Assembly: GCA_004123355.1 (NCBI GenBank)
Contig: SCHM01000006.1
Coordinates: 62,001-126,000, forward strand
DNA from: Amphirosellinia nigrospora
Taxonomy: Eukaryota > Ascomycota > Sordariomycetes > Xylariales > Xylariaceae
Direction: 5' to 3'
DNA: 64,000 bases
The notes under the pieces: generated by a model
Told to the model about the DNA's origin: nothing
Databases searched by the model: none
The model's input: the letters and a program-made list of their open reading frames with translations, nothing else
In this document: positions 12,881 through 25,780 of the stretch, one piece after another
Layout: every line of letters starts with the position of its first letter
How positions within the stretch are numbered: position 1 is the first letter of the stretch
Program-made: the position numbers and the translations under genes

Positions 12881-15613
12881 TATAAATAAAATACTAGCCC
12901 GCTTTTAAAAAACCGGACTATAAGCTAACTTAAAAAATACAAATTTTTTATTATTTAGACTAAGTTTTTAAATTTTATTATAAAAATAAAAAATATAAAA
13001 ATTAACTAAAATAAAATAAAAATTATTTAATATTAATAATTACCGATTAAAAATAAAAAAGCTATATTATAAAAAGTACGTTTTTTTTTAAAATTTTATA
13101 ACTTTTATAAACGTTTTATTAAAAAGTATAAATATATCGTTAAGCTTTTAAATAAATTAACTATAATAAACGTAAATTTAATATAAATTAAACAATATTA
13201 ATAAGCTTTCGATATTTAAAAAAGTTTTAATATTAGCTTTTATTTTTAGTATTTTTTATATAAATCGGAAACCCGTATAAAAACCGATATATCGGATAAT
13301 ATAACTATAAATATACTATTATAATACGATAATTTTAATAATTTTTAAAAGCCGGTTATTTTTTATTTAAAAACGCTATAAAAAAAAAAGCTTAATTATA
13401 GCATTTTTAATAAAAAATATTCGCTATTATAAAAACTTTTTATATTAAAAAGCTAAACTTATAAAGCTTTAAAAATAAAAGCTTTTTATTATAATTATTA
13501 ATTATATTATATTAAAATATTTTAATACGAAAAAAATCTTAAATTTATAATAAAAAATAAGCTAAATTAATCGTTTAATATAATTTCGTAATTATATATC
13601 GGCCAAAGTTAAAAAATATATAGCTAATATTTTATTCCGACTTATAAAAATATAAAAATATAAAAATAAATTTAAAATAAATAATAAATAATAGTTTTGT
13701 TTAAGCTTATTATAATATATAATTATTAAAAAATATAATAATTTACGCTTTTAAAAATTTCGAACCGCTATTGCTATTAAAAATAATACTAATTAATATT
13801 ATTTTAATAATTAACTATAAAATACTAGCTTTAATAAATATTAAACTTAAGCTTACGTTAATATATATTTAATTAATTAATATTAAAAGATTTATTTTTA
13901 TATAAAAAAAACTTATAATACTAAAAACAAATAACTTAAAAATATATATAATTAAAAAAGTTTATATATAATTAATAACGGCGCACTTAAAAAAAAACAA
14001 AACGCGCTATATAATCTTTTAGAAATACTAATAGTTAAAGCTATATAATAATATCAAACGCTACATTATAAACTATTATTACTAGCTATTTAAAATCTTA
14101 TATAATAAAACTTTTAAAAAACTAACGCTATTAAAAGTTTTAAAGCATTTTAATAATATATTATTATTAATTTTAAAAGTTTCTTTAAAAATAAATATAA
14201 AAATAATATAACTTTTATATTATTAATCGATTAATTAAAATTTTTTAAATAATTATATATAAAAACGAAATTATTAAAAAATAGCTAAAATATACTATTA
14301 AAACTTTTATTAAGTTTTAAATAGCTAGAATTATTTATAAATAATTAAAAGTTATAATTTATAGCCGATTTTATAAATAAATTTTCAAATATATAAAATA
14401 AACTTTTTTTTGCTAAATATAAATAAATTATTAAATAAATCGAAAATATATAATAAATAAACTAAAAGCTATAACTTTTTATAAATTATTTCAAAAAAAT
14501 TAGTTAAAAATACTATTTACTTTAAATATAATATAAATATTTTTATTTTATAAATCTTTCGGTAATTTAATACTAAAAAAAGTCCTTATAAACTAACTAA
14601 TAAAAATAACTTTTAATTAAAAATCTAAAGCTAAAAAACTAATCGACCGCTTAACTAAAAAAAATTAAACTAAAAAAAGCTTAAATATTTATATAACGTA
14701 TATAAAAATATATAAAAATTATTAAACAAACATAAAAAAATATAACAATAAATAATTATTTAAGCTAATAAATATAAAAAAACCTTAATTTTACTATTAA
14801 AAACTATATTTATATATTACGCAAAAAAAGCAAACAAACTAACCGCCTTAATAATAAGCTAAATTATCCTATAATAAAAAATTATTATAAAATTAAAAAA
14901 GTATAACTAAATAACTTTAATATTTTTTAGCTATAATTACTTAATAGCTAGTATAAAGTAAATAATTTTACGCCGATCGCTTATATAAATACTTAAATAA
15001 CCTTTTATTAAGCTAAAAATATAAACGATTAAAAAACGAAATAATAAACTTTAGCTTTAAAAAAAAAAAATAAAAAGTTAAAAACGTGCTATTTTTACAT
15101 ATCTATTACTATAAACTATACTATAAAATAATATAAAAAAACTAAAAGCATAATAATAAATAATATTTAGCTATAAACTTATAAAACTTTGCAAAAAAAC
15201 TAAAAAAATATTATAAAACAAACCTAAATATAGTAGGTTTATTATTATAATTAAATAAATAACTAAAAGCTATAAAAAAAACAAGTTTATAATAAAATAT
15301 AAATAATAATAAAACTAAAAAAATAAGCGTATAAAAAATATAAAAAAAATAAAAAACTTATACAATAACTAATAAAAAATATTAAACGGTATAATTATTA
15401 TATAATCGATTATTTAAATAGCTAATAATATATAAAAATATAAAAAGCTTTATAAATCCTATAGCTATTAAAAACCGAAAAAAACTTTTTAGCTTAAGAA
15501 TATCGATTTTAAAAATTTATTATTTAATTTTTTATATAAAACAAATAAACTTATAGTTTTAAAGCCCGTACGTACTAACGAATTTAAATTAAATCCTTTT
15601 TAAAAAAAAAGGT

Positions 15614-15873
15614 TATTATAGCCCTATTTTTTAACCTACTTATTTATGGCTATGGCTATACTATAACTACCCTATAAAGAATATATAGCAATATTAAGCT
15701 AAGCAATATAAGCAGTAGTACTAGGCGGTGTGGGCATACACACCTACAATTATTTATTACCACTTATAAGTTAATATACTAGTACTTTTTCCTTTTTTCC
15801 CTAAATAAAATATTAACTTTAATATAAAATAAATTAAATATTTAAACCTTTTACTTATATTATATCCATTATA
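15614..15873 (+). repeat. 3' LTR of the Copia-type element
   Basis: Repeat of 8720-8979. It starts TATTATAGCCCT, the RIP-mutated form of TGTCATAGCCCC, and ends just before the second GTTAT target-site copy. It keeps the shared segment GGCATACACACCTA. The polypurine tract sits directly upstream. Confidence 0.75.
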
Positions 15874-18800
15874 GTTATATAACTTTTTTAACGCGTTATA
15901 AAGCTAAATAGCCCGCTATAACTTAAACTACTTTTTTATTATAGCTTTATTTAATATATAAATATATTATTAAATTATATTAAGCGTTACTAATAAATAA
16001 AATATTTAAAAAACTTTTAATATATAATTAATCGATATAAATAGTTTTAAAAATATTATTTATTATAAGCTAAATAATAAAAAAATAAAAATAGCTTAAA
16101 TATTAATTAGCCCGTATAAATTTTTAGTTAGTAAAATATTTATATTTACGTTTATATTTATAATAAATAAAAAATTTAATAAAGCTATTAAATCTTTTAA
16201 AATAAGCAAATAAGCGGCCAAATAATCGTTTTTTTATATAAAAGCTAACTTATTAAAAATTAAAAACAATAATAATATAATATTTATAAAATAAAAAAAG
16301 CTTATATTAATAAAACCTAAAATATTTAGCTTTATTACTAAATATTTTTATAAAAATATTATTTTATTAAAACTAAAAATAGCTTTTAATAATATATATT
16401 AGTTAATAAAATATAACGTTTTAAAACTGCTATAAAATAAAATAGTAAAATATAAAAAAACATATATATATATTACTATTAAGTTTAGCTTATAAATAAC
16501 CTCGGTATAAAATAGCTAAAATAAAAATCGATTAAAACTATTTAATCGAAAAAATAATTAATTATATATATAAATATAAGCATATAAATAATAAAAAACT
16601 TAATATTAAAAAAATTTCTTTAATATAAAAAAAAGCTTAGTTTTTTTTTAAAATAATTTTAGTTTAATTAAGCTTTTAAAACGTAAAATATTAAACTAAA
16701 CAATAAAAAAAAGCGCAAAATAATAATTATATATATTCGAAAAATAAAATAAATAATAGTTATTAAAAATATTAGCTTTAGCTTAAAATAAAAAAAATAA
16801 CTATTTATTATAGCGCTTATTATTTAATATTATATTAAATATTATAAAAAATTAAAAACCGGATTAAATAAAAAAACTTTTTATATATAGCTATATAATT
16901 ACGTAAAGCTTTAAAAATAATTTTACTAATTATTTATATAATAATAAATATTTATATTTTATTTTTATAAAATCGTAATATAAAAACTAATAATTATTAT
17001 TTTATTAACTTTTATATATTTAAATAAATTTTTTTAAAATAAACATAAACTAAAAATCGCTAATAAAGCTAAGCTATATAAAAAAAAAAACCTATTACTT
17101 TTTGTTTTTTTTATTATTTTATAAATAATAATTAAAAAGCTATACTAAATATATTTTATAATATTATAAAAAACGCTATTTAATATATTTTTTAAAAATA
17201 AGCTAAAATAATATAAAACGTTTAAAAGTTATTAAGCTTTTAGCGCTAATAATAATAGTAGCAAATATAAAAAAGCGCCGGCTTATTTATTATTTTTTTT
17301 ATAATTTTTTTTATAAAAATATTATAGTTTTTTATATAAAACAGCTAAATATAAAATATTTAAATATATATATATAAACTAAAATATATTATTATACGAT
17401 TTTTTTAGTAAATTATATAAATAATAACTAATAAAAAAACAGCTAAATAATATTAGCGTATATTATTATATATTATTATCCGCATTTATAAAAATTAAAA
17501 AAAAACTAAAATATTTATTATTTTTTTTTTTTTTTATTTAAAATCCGGTTTAAAAAAACGCTTTTTTCCGGCTTAATTTTAAAACTTTTTTTTTTTTTTA
17601 TTATTTATTATTATAGAACTTATCGGTTTTATTGTTTTAATTTTATATTAAACTAGCTTATAAAACTAGCTAAAACTTTTTTAAATAATTTATAGCTATT
17701 TTTTTTAAAACTTTCGGAACGATTTATTTTATTAAAAAGTTAAAATTATTTATAATATATTATTTTATTATTTATTTAAACCTAAATATTAATATAAAAT
17801 ATTTATAGTTTATAATAATAACTTTAATAATTTTTTTTGCTTAAAAAAACAAAATTTATAATAATAAATAAAAATGTTTAGTTTTTAAACTATTTAATAT
17901 ATAGCTTTAATATTTACTATTATTAATATATAGCTAACTAGCAATTTAGCTATAAAAACTTTTTATAAGTTTATTAAAATTAAAAACTTAAAATATATAA
18001 AATAAATATTATAATTTTATTTATTAAATAAAGCTACGTTTAAGTTTAAAATAATATATATTAATTATTAGTTTTAATACGTTTAAAATAATATAAAAAT
18101 AAAAAACGTTTATATAAAATATATTATTAAATAAATATTAAAAAAGCTATATAATTTAGTTTTTCCGTTATTATTATTATTGCTTAAAAATATATATATA
18201 TTATCGATTATATATAATATAATTTATTAATAATTATAATAAATATATTTTTTTTTTATATTTTGCTTACGTTTTATTTATATTTTAGTTTATATTTTAT
18301 TTACGTTTTTGTTTATATTTAGTATAATAAAGTATTAAAGTTTTTTAAATTAATTATAATAGCTAAAAATAGCTTAATAGGTTAAATAATTAGCTAGTTA
18401 ATATATTTTTACGAATTATCGTTTATAATTTTATTTATATCGTTTAATATGCTTAATAAATTAGCTGTTTAGTTTATTGTTTAATTAATTATAGCTTAAT
18501 AATTAAATAATTTTTTTTATTTTTATTACGTTTTAATTATATTTATATTTATTATAATAAAAGCTTAAACAAAAAGTTTAAAATAAGTTTAAATTAACTA
18601 ATAAATAATAATAATGCTAAAAATACTATAAAAATTTAAATTTTTTTTAAAAAGTAGGATTTATGCTTTTTAATGCTTAAAATTCTCTTTTTTATTATTA
18701 TTATATAAACTAGCTATAAAACCTAGCTATAAAACTATATAAACTTTTAAAAACTTTTATAAAACCTAAAAAGCTAATATTACTTTAATTATTTTCGTAA

Positions 18801-19389
18801 GCTAAAATATATTATATTATTGCTATAGTATTATTTAAAATAGCTTTAAGCTTTTTTAAAAACTATATTTTAAAAAGTTTATAAAGCAAAAGTTTTAAAA
18901 TTCGGCTATAAATTAAAAATATAAAAAAATTATATTAAAATCAAATAAAAAACTAAAGTTTTAAAAACCCCGAAAAAATTATTAGCTAAATTAAACTTTA
19001 AATTTTAAACATTTAAATATAAGCTTTAGTTATAATTTTACTTTTTTATTAACTATTTTAAATATAAAACTTATTTAATTTTTATAGCTTTACGGACCTA
19101 AATAAAAACTTTTATAATTAAAGGCTAAACATTTTAATATTTAAATTTAATTTCGGTATTTATTTAAAATTTATTATAGCTTATATAATTACTTTAACCT
19201 TATAATGCAATATTAACAGACTTTATGTGGTACTATATAATATATTAAACCTAAACCTATATAACACCTATAAATAGTTTTTACGGCTATTTTAGTTAAA
19301 AAGTTAAATTAATTTAACTTATAAATAAATATACTATTTAAATATTAAGCTTTTAATTTAATATATATATTTTATATATTATTTAAGCT

Positions 19390-20090
19390 TTTTTACCGAA
19401 CGTTTATTAGAAAATATAACCTAAATATTTATACTTTTTTAAAATTTATATTTATTTTTTATATAAGTTTTAAAACCTATTTTGTTAATATTTATTAAAT
19501 AATATAACTTAAATATAAATATTTTTTTTAAAGTTATATATATTTTTTAATATTTTTCGAAGCTTATTTCGCTAAACGTTCGTTAAAAAATAACCTAAAT
19601 ATAAATACTTTTTTAAAGTTTATATACGTTTTTTATATAAGTTTTAAAAGCTATATTATTAAACGTTTGTTAAAAAGTATAACTTAAATAATTATATTTT
19701 TTAAAGTTTATATATATTTTTTATATATTATTTAAAGCTTATTTCGTTAAACGTTTATAAAAATATAATTTAAATATAAATATTTTTTTAAAGTTTATAT
19801 ATATTTTTATATAAGTTTTAAAAGTTATATTGCTAAACGTTTGTTAAAAAATATAACTTAAATAGTTATATTTTTTTTAAAGTTATATATATTTTTATAT
19901 ATTATTTAAAACTTATTTCGTTAAATATTTATTAAAAATATAATTTAAATATAAATATTTTTTTAAAATTTATATATATTTTTTATATATTTTTTAAAGC
20001 TTGTTTTATTAAATATTTATTAAAAAATATAACCTAAATATATATTTTTTTTTAAAGTTTATAATATATTTATAAGTAATATTAAAATAA
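19390..20090. repeat. 87-88-bp minisatellite, eight units
   Basis: The anchor CGTTTATTA and its variants recur at about 19401, 19489, 19577, 19664, 19752, 19838, 19926 and 20014, so spacing is 86-88 bp. Two unit types alternate: one carries ATATAAGTTTTAAAA, the other ATATATTATTTAAAG. The array is therefore partly organised as a repeat of about 175 bp. No coding potential. Confidence 0.8.
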
Positions 20091-21677
20091 AATTTAGAAA
20101 AAAAAGTTTTTTTTATACGTTTTATATATAAAAAGCTTTTTATTTTTATATAATTATAATTATAATAAACTTAAAACAAATATTAAAAATAAAACTTTTA
20201 ATTATAGTTTATATTTAAGTATAAAAATAGTTTAAGCTTTTTATAAAAAATAAATAAATAAAACTATAGTTTATTTTTAAGCTTATTTAAACGTTATAAA
20301 ATTTATAAAAATATAGTTAATTTTAACGAAAACTATATAATATTTATTTAAACTTTAGTTTTATTAATAATTTTAGCTATTTAAATATTATTTTTATTTT
20401 ATTCGGATTTATAGCTATAATTAAAATTTATTAGGTTAAAAAAGTTTATAATAATTTTAATCGGTTATTTTTAATTAATTTTTTAAAGTTTTTTTTTTAT
20501 AGTTTAAAATAAAATAGCTTTAAAAAAAATATATTTAATTTTATAAAAATTTTAAAAGAATTTAAATATTAATATAGCTTTTTTGCTTTTTTTTTAAAAA
20601 GCTAGATTTTTTTTTATTTTTTAAATAAAAACGTTAAAAAAATAATAAAAAAATATTAATAATATTTACTTACAGATTTTTGCTTACTTTTTTATATCGT
20701 AGTTTTAATAAATATTATTAATAAATATTAAATTAAAAATTATAATATAATAAAATTTATTAAAATTTTTAACTAAGTTAAAACTTATTTAATTAAAATA
20801 TTTATTAAAATTAAATAATATTATAATATTATAGTTATATTTTTTATATAAAGCTATAAATAATAAATATTTTTTAAATAAAACGTAAAAAGCCCGAAAC
20901 TATTATTAATAATATATTTTATATTTTAATTAATGTTTTTTTATTTTTCTTTTTTAAATTATATATTATAAAAATTATTAGTTTTATAAAATTAAAATTA
21001 AATTTATTTAGTTTAAATTTTTCGGCTTATTTATTATAGTTATTTTTATAAGTTTTAAAAAAAATATTAGCTAAAATTAAAAAATTTTCTTATTTATACT
21101 TTATTTTTAATAAAAAATAATATTTAAAAAAAAATAAATAAAAAATATTTTTTTTAAATAAACTTTTAATAATATATTAAGCAAAAAAGTTTTTTTTTAT
21201 TATATTATAAAATATTATAATTTTTAAAAAATATTATATAAAAACTTTTTATAGTTTTAATATAATAATAAAAATATAATAATAATTTTATAATTATATA
21301 GTTTATTATTAATAATTATTTTAATTAAAACTAAAATTTAATAGTTTATATTTATTAGTTTTTATTATTTTATTTTTAAAATATTAAGCAATATATAATT
21401 TCTGCCTTTTTAGTATATTTTAAATTTTTAAACTATTTAATATTAATTATTAAACAAACTATTTTATATAATTTAATAAAAAACCGCTAATATATAAAAT
21501 AATATTATATATTAATATATTAAATAATTATTAATATTTTATATTATTTTTAATTAAATTATTTTATAAAAATATTGCTATAAATAAAAAAACTATTAAA
21601 GTTTAATTTTTTTTGTTTATTTAAATAATTTTTAATAAATACTAAATTAATTTCTAAATAATAGTTTAATTAACGTT

Positions 21678-21785
21678 TTAGCTTAAAATAACCTAGCTTT
21701 AGTTTAAAATAGTTTAGCTTTAGTTTAAAAAGTTTAGCTTTAGTTTAAAATAGCTTAACTTTAATTTAAAATAATTTAGTTTTTA
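21678..21785. repeat. Short minisatellite of about 20 bp, five units
   Basis: TAGCTTTAGTTTAAAA recurs about every 20-21 bp, in the last units as TAACTTTAATTTAAAA. The last unit merges into a TTAGTTTTTATAAGC stretch. Confidence 0.75.
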
Positions 21786-22513
21786 TAAGCTTAGTTTTTT
21801 AAGCTTATTATAATATATAATATTTTAAAAAAACCGTAAATAGTTTTAAAGCTTATAAAAATAATAAGCTTATATATATATTAAATATTATTTTTTTATT
21901 ATTTAAAACATTGCTATTATAATTTGTTTTTTATAATATTTATAAAAACTTAAACAAAATTAGTTTTAAATTTTAGTTTTAATTTAATACTAGTTTATAT
22001 TTTTATTATATATAACTTAATATAATATAATATATTATAGTTTAAATAAATAATTATTTTATAATACTTTAAAAATATATATTTAACTTTAAACTTTAAA
22101 CAAAATATTATTATTATATTTAATAGCTAAAATTATATATTAATATAAAAAATATAAACTTTTTTATTTTTCGATTTAATAATTTTTTCGAATAGTTTTT
22201 TAATAAATATTATTATAATAAGCTTTATTTCGGACTAAAATAATATGCCGGCGTAAAACTTTAGCTTAAAAATCTTTAGATAAATAATATTTTTTACTTT
22301 TATTAAATCGTTAAACTTTAAAAACTTCGGCTATTTAAAATTTCTATTAAAGCTATAATTTATAACTCGATAATAATTAAAAAAAACAAAGCTTAATAAT
22401 AAAAAGCAAAAAAAATAAACTATATATAAATTAATAAATAAGAATATTATAAACAAGTTAATAAAAAAAAATAAAAATTTCTATTAAAGAAAAAAATATT
22501 ATATATAAAATAA

Positions 22514-22672
22514 AAAACTAAATTAAGCGGTATAATTACTTTAATATTATGGTTAGCTAAAGCGGCTAAGCTTAAAACTAAGTTAAAAAATATAATTGTT
22601 TTAATATTATGGTTAGCTAAAGCGGCTAAGCTTAAAACTAAGTTAAAAAATATAATTGCTTTAATATTATAG
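22514..22672. repeat. 60-bp tandem repeat, about 2.6 near-identical units
   Basis: A 60-bp unit containing GGTTAGCTAAAGCGGCTAAG occurs in two complete copies that differ at only one or two bases, plus a partial, more divergent copy on the left. The low divergence contrasts with the decayed surroundings. Confidence 0.85.
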
Positions 22673-23804
22673 TTTTTATATTCGAAATAGTTTTATATTT
22701 ATTTTCTAGCTTTATAAACTTTTATAAATTTATATAACTATTTATTTATTATTTTATTTAAATAAAGCAACTTTTTAATTTTTATTTAATTATTTTTAAG
22801 CTGTTTAAAGTTTTTAAGTTTATATTCGTTATATTTATAATTTTATATTTTATTATATAAAAATTAAAATTAGTTTTGTTTTTATAATTTAGCGCTATTA
22901 AAACTAAATTATAAATATATAATATAAACTAGCTATAATATTTATTATTATTTAATAGCTAATAAAAACTATTTTTTAAATTTATTTTAATATTAATTAA
23001 TAAATTATTATAGCTATTTTAGCAAATAAAAACGTTATATATTTTTTACGCTTTTAATATAGCTATTTTTATTATTATAGCTATAAAAACTTTTATTATA
23101 TTTAAGTATAAAATATTAAATTTTATTAAAATATACTTTATAATAATATTATATTAATAAATATAACTAAAGTTTATTATATAATATAGTTTAAACTAAT
23201 TTTAAAATAATAATTTTAAATTTTTAGATTATATTATAAATCGCTAAAAGTAGCGTTAAATATAGTTATATTACTAATAATTTTATATTAAATTTTTAAG
23301 TTTTTTTTAGTAAATATACCTAGTAATATTACTAAATATTAGCTAGGTTTTTTATAAAATTAAATAATTATATAAATTATAGTTCGTATATATATTTTAA
23401 ATAAAATTATTTTTAAGTTTTACTATAATTATTAATATTTTTAACTAATAATTATTAGCTTATTTAAACTTTAATTAATAGTTAAACGAAATAAATATTA
23501 TTTATAAATAATATTAAACTAATTATATATTTAATACGCTTTTGCTGCTTTTTTCGGTAAAAATTTTAGCTTAAAAAAATTTTATAAAGCTTAAAAATAA
23601 TAATACTTATATAATAATATTTTAACTTAATATTTAAACTTTATAGCTTAATAATATTATAATCTAAATAAAAATTAAATATTTAATAGTTACTACGATT
23701 AAAATCTGTTTTTTTTTTCCGAACTTATATTATATAATTACGCTAGCTTATATTATTAGCTAATATTGTTTTAATAAATACTTTTTTTAATAGGTTAATA
23801 TAAT

Positions 23805-23965
23805 AAAAAATATATAGCAAATATCGTAAATTAAAACCTAGGTTTTATTTTAAACTAAATTATAATAAAAAAAGCTTAGCTTTAAAAAATATAAGCAAAT
23901 ATAATAAAAAAGCATAAATATAATAAATTAAAACCTAGGTTCTAACTTTATACTAAATAAAAAAA
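23805..23965. repeat. Diverged direct repeat with ATTAAAACCTAGGTT core
   Basis: AAATTAAAACCTAGGTT followed by a TTTA(T)ACTAAAT stretch occurs at about 23,829 and again at about 23,925. Both copies are preceded by GCAAATAT. The copies are imperfect and about 100 bp apart. Confidence 0.5.
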
Positions 23966-24158
23966 ATAAATATATAGCTAGCATATTATATAATAAAGCA
24001 TTTATATTAATATACTAGATATATAACTCGCGAAACAAACTCATAAAATAAACTTACGAAACAGACTTACAAACAGTATCTCTAGAGCTAAAATCCTTCC
24101 GAAATAGGAAATCGTTGGCTCCGGGGGTTGAGCTACTCTGTCCCAGCTTAGTACCTAG

Positions 24159-24540
24159 CTTGGTCTCAATGGCGCCGTAAGTGTCGGCCTACTTCTCAAC
24201 TCGTGGCCCATCCAACACGCCTTCCAAGCCTACCGCGCTACGAACGGATACTCGTGCGCCGAAAATCCGGAGCGGTTAGAGTCAGTTCTTCCCTTATCTA
24301 CCTTTCCGCGTGAGACGCTACTGCTGTGGCAACCCAATGATGAAGGACGGCTTGATATCCGCGCCGCTTTGTTCGCTAACCACGTAGTCAGGCATCTTGA
24401 ATCATCCAAGGAGGTCCCATGGCAGCCTCTGGGAAACCTAACCAGCTACAGCTATGAACTTGCCCGGAGTCGCTGGGCTGTGGTGCTACAAATGTACTGG
24501 TTCATGGAGAAGGCGTTCGGGGGTGTTGGTGAGATCTAAT
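24159..24540 (+). pseudogene. Truncated orphan reading frame at the AT-block border
   Basis: Right after the switch to normal composition one plus-strand frame stays open for 126 codons, from just after a TAG (24156) to a TAA (24538-24540). It has no ATG near its beginning. The conceptual peptide has normal amino-acid variety, with Trp-, Tyr- and Arg-containing stretches such as WPIQHAFQAYRATNGYSC and ending MYWFMEKAFGGVGEI. This looks like the 3' end of a gene whose 5' part lies in, or was lost to, the RIP block. An intron acceptor (TCCCAGCTTAG) just upstream would also allow a last exon. I do not recognise the family. Confidence 0.4.
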
Positions 24541-24973
24541 TACTGATTTTATAGCCTTTCCTTAACTACCACAGTGCCTTAAGCTAGTTGTAAAGACCTG
24601 TAATAGACATTCCTGATATACAAAATTGATAATATCCTTCATATTGGTTTTCTGACTTAAATTTTCTTACCCTAAGGTAAGACAATAGTCCATCTTTTCT
24701 CAATGCTTGATCCGGATATTCAATTAGGTTTTTTAATTTCAAGTTGAATTCGTTTAAAGATAGACAACATAGCTGAAACCCGTTACTTACTACGTAATTA
24801 GGTACTTATTATATAATGACCCAGCATCTAAATTAGTACTTCAACTTCTAGCATGCATGAGATCGACACACCAAATCACATTTACGAAATTCATTTTTGG
24901 GAGTTTAAACCGTACCCATATTAGGCCGAGTTGCATTTACCAAATAGTAGAGTTTGTGTAGTATTTTACGAGT
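24541..24973. other. Intergenic stretch, nothing recognised
   Basis: Moderately AT-rich sequence of normal complexity between the orphan frame and the 3' end of the O-methyltransferase gene. No reading frame, RNA gene or repeat was recognised. Confidence 0.6.
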
Positions 24974-25780
24974 TCAACGAACAACCGCCATCAACATGCC
25001 GTCGTAGCCCTTCTCTCCCACAAATTGCATGACCACACTATCGAGACGGTCATCCTTGCCCGCATTCTCAACAACCCTCCGCGACCCCTTTGTCTTCTCG
25101 TCCTGTCTCTCCTGGTCGACGAGAGCGCCTCCACGGACGATGTTGTCGACATAAATCACAGCGCCGGGCTCGCAGAGCGCGATGACGCGGTCCATGTAGT
25201 TCCAGTTATTATCCTTGTCGGCGTCGATGTAGACGAAGCCCAGCCTCGGCCTGGCGCCGGCCTCGATCTCGCGCGCGAGCTGGGGCAGCACGTCGAGCGC
25301 GGGGCCCAGCCGGACCGTCACGCGGTCGGCGACGCCCGCCCTCTCCAGGTTCTCCTGCGCCACGGCCTTGTGGTGCTCGTTGATCTCCAGCGACGTCACC
25401 GCGAGCCCCGGGTTCACCGTCGCCAGCCAGATCGAGGTATACCCGCCCAGCGTGCCGAACTCGAGCGCGTGCTTGACTCCCTGCGCCTTGCACTGCAGCG
25501 CGTACATCTTGGCGATGTTGGGCGCCGTTGCGATGTCCGGGAGCCCCTTATCGCGCGAGTTTCGCAGCGCGTCCAGGAGAGCTTGATAGTTGCTCGCCGT
25601 GGAGGGCTGACAACGCTCCTGAGTATAGGCATCCACTGCCTCCCATGTCTGGTCTTTGTGTTAGTGACCGTTCACTATGTTATGCTCTAGGTAGAGACTA
25701 TGAGATTATATAGGGAAAGGAGGTCGGACCTTGTTTTGGACATGGAACGACCCTGTGAATGCTAGACCTTGTGTCGACAT
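24974..25780 (-). CDS. Class I SAM-dependent O-methyltransferase (caffeoyl-CoA OMT family)
   Basis: Predicted 241-aa cytosolic methyltransferase of the catechol/caffeoyl-CoA O-methyltransferase family, which transfers methyl from SAM to a hydroxyl of a small aromatic substrate, usually with a divalent metal. Two exons: 25730-25780 and 24974-25648. The 81-bp intron has a CACTAAC branch point and CAG acceptor, and it restores the family's N-terminal TWEAVDAYT. SAM-binding motif I is EFGTLGGYTSIWLA. The metal and substrate region shows YIDADKDNN and VDNIVRGG. The C-terminus (YDGMLMAVV) is the usual one and the length is normal. The donor GTCCGA is unusual. No frameshift is seen. It is the first intact gene beside the RIP block, about 5.5 kb from the UstYa-like gene. 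The substrate cannot be told from sequence. Confidence 0.85.

Larger units (their letters stand above)
8720..15873 (+). mobile_element. RIP-degraded Ty1/Copia-type LTR retrotransposon
   Basis: Two direct repeats of 260 bp (8720-8979 and 15614-15873) flank about 6.6 kb of stop-riddled sequence. Both outer edges carry the same 5-bp sequence GTTAT (8715-8719 and 15874-15878), which fits a target-site duplication. The right LTR is preceded by a purine run, AAAAAAAAAGG (15602-15612), as expected of a polypurine tract on the plus strand. A decayed integrase core lies at about 12,620-12,875, roughly 2.7 kb before the 3' LTR. Reverse transcriptase would therefore follow integrase, which is the Copia order. 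Nearly all LTR differences are G-to-A or C-to-T, as RIP produces. No intact protein survives. Confidence 0.75.
1..24060. repeat. AT-rich, RIP-degraded repeat block
   Basis: The sequence is dominated by A and T, with stops in every frame. Remaining C residues sit mostly in GCT, ACG and TCG contexts, and CA/TG dinucleotides look sparse in the parts read by eye. That fits repeat-induced point mutation, which turns CpA into TpA in duplicated DNA in Pezizomycotina. The only reading frames above 60 codons (2663-2929 and 3094-3279, minus) are low-complexity and not credible genes. Slightly GC-richer islands coincide with minisatellites and LTRs. The block ends sharply near 24,060. Apart from the sub-features listed separately I see only unassignable, mutated repeat sequence. 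Confidence 0.9.

Noticed and set aside
1-24060. A mitochondrial or other organellar insert as the source of the AT block
   Set aside because: No mitochondrial genes, tRNAs or rRNAs can be read, and the Copia-type LTR pair with RIP-type transitions indicates nuclear repeat DNA.
25025-25690. 221-codon plus-strand frame antisense to the O-methyltransferase
   Set aside because: It is the GC-rich antisense shadow of a well-supported gene, and its product has no family features.
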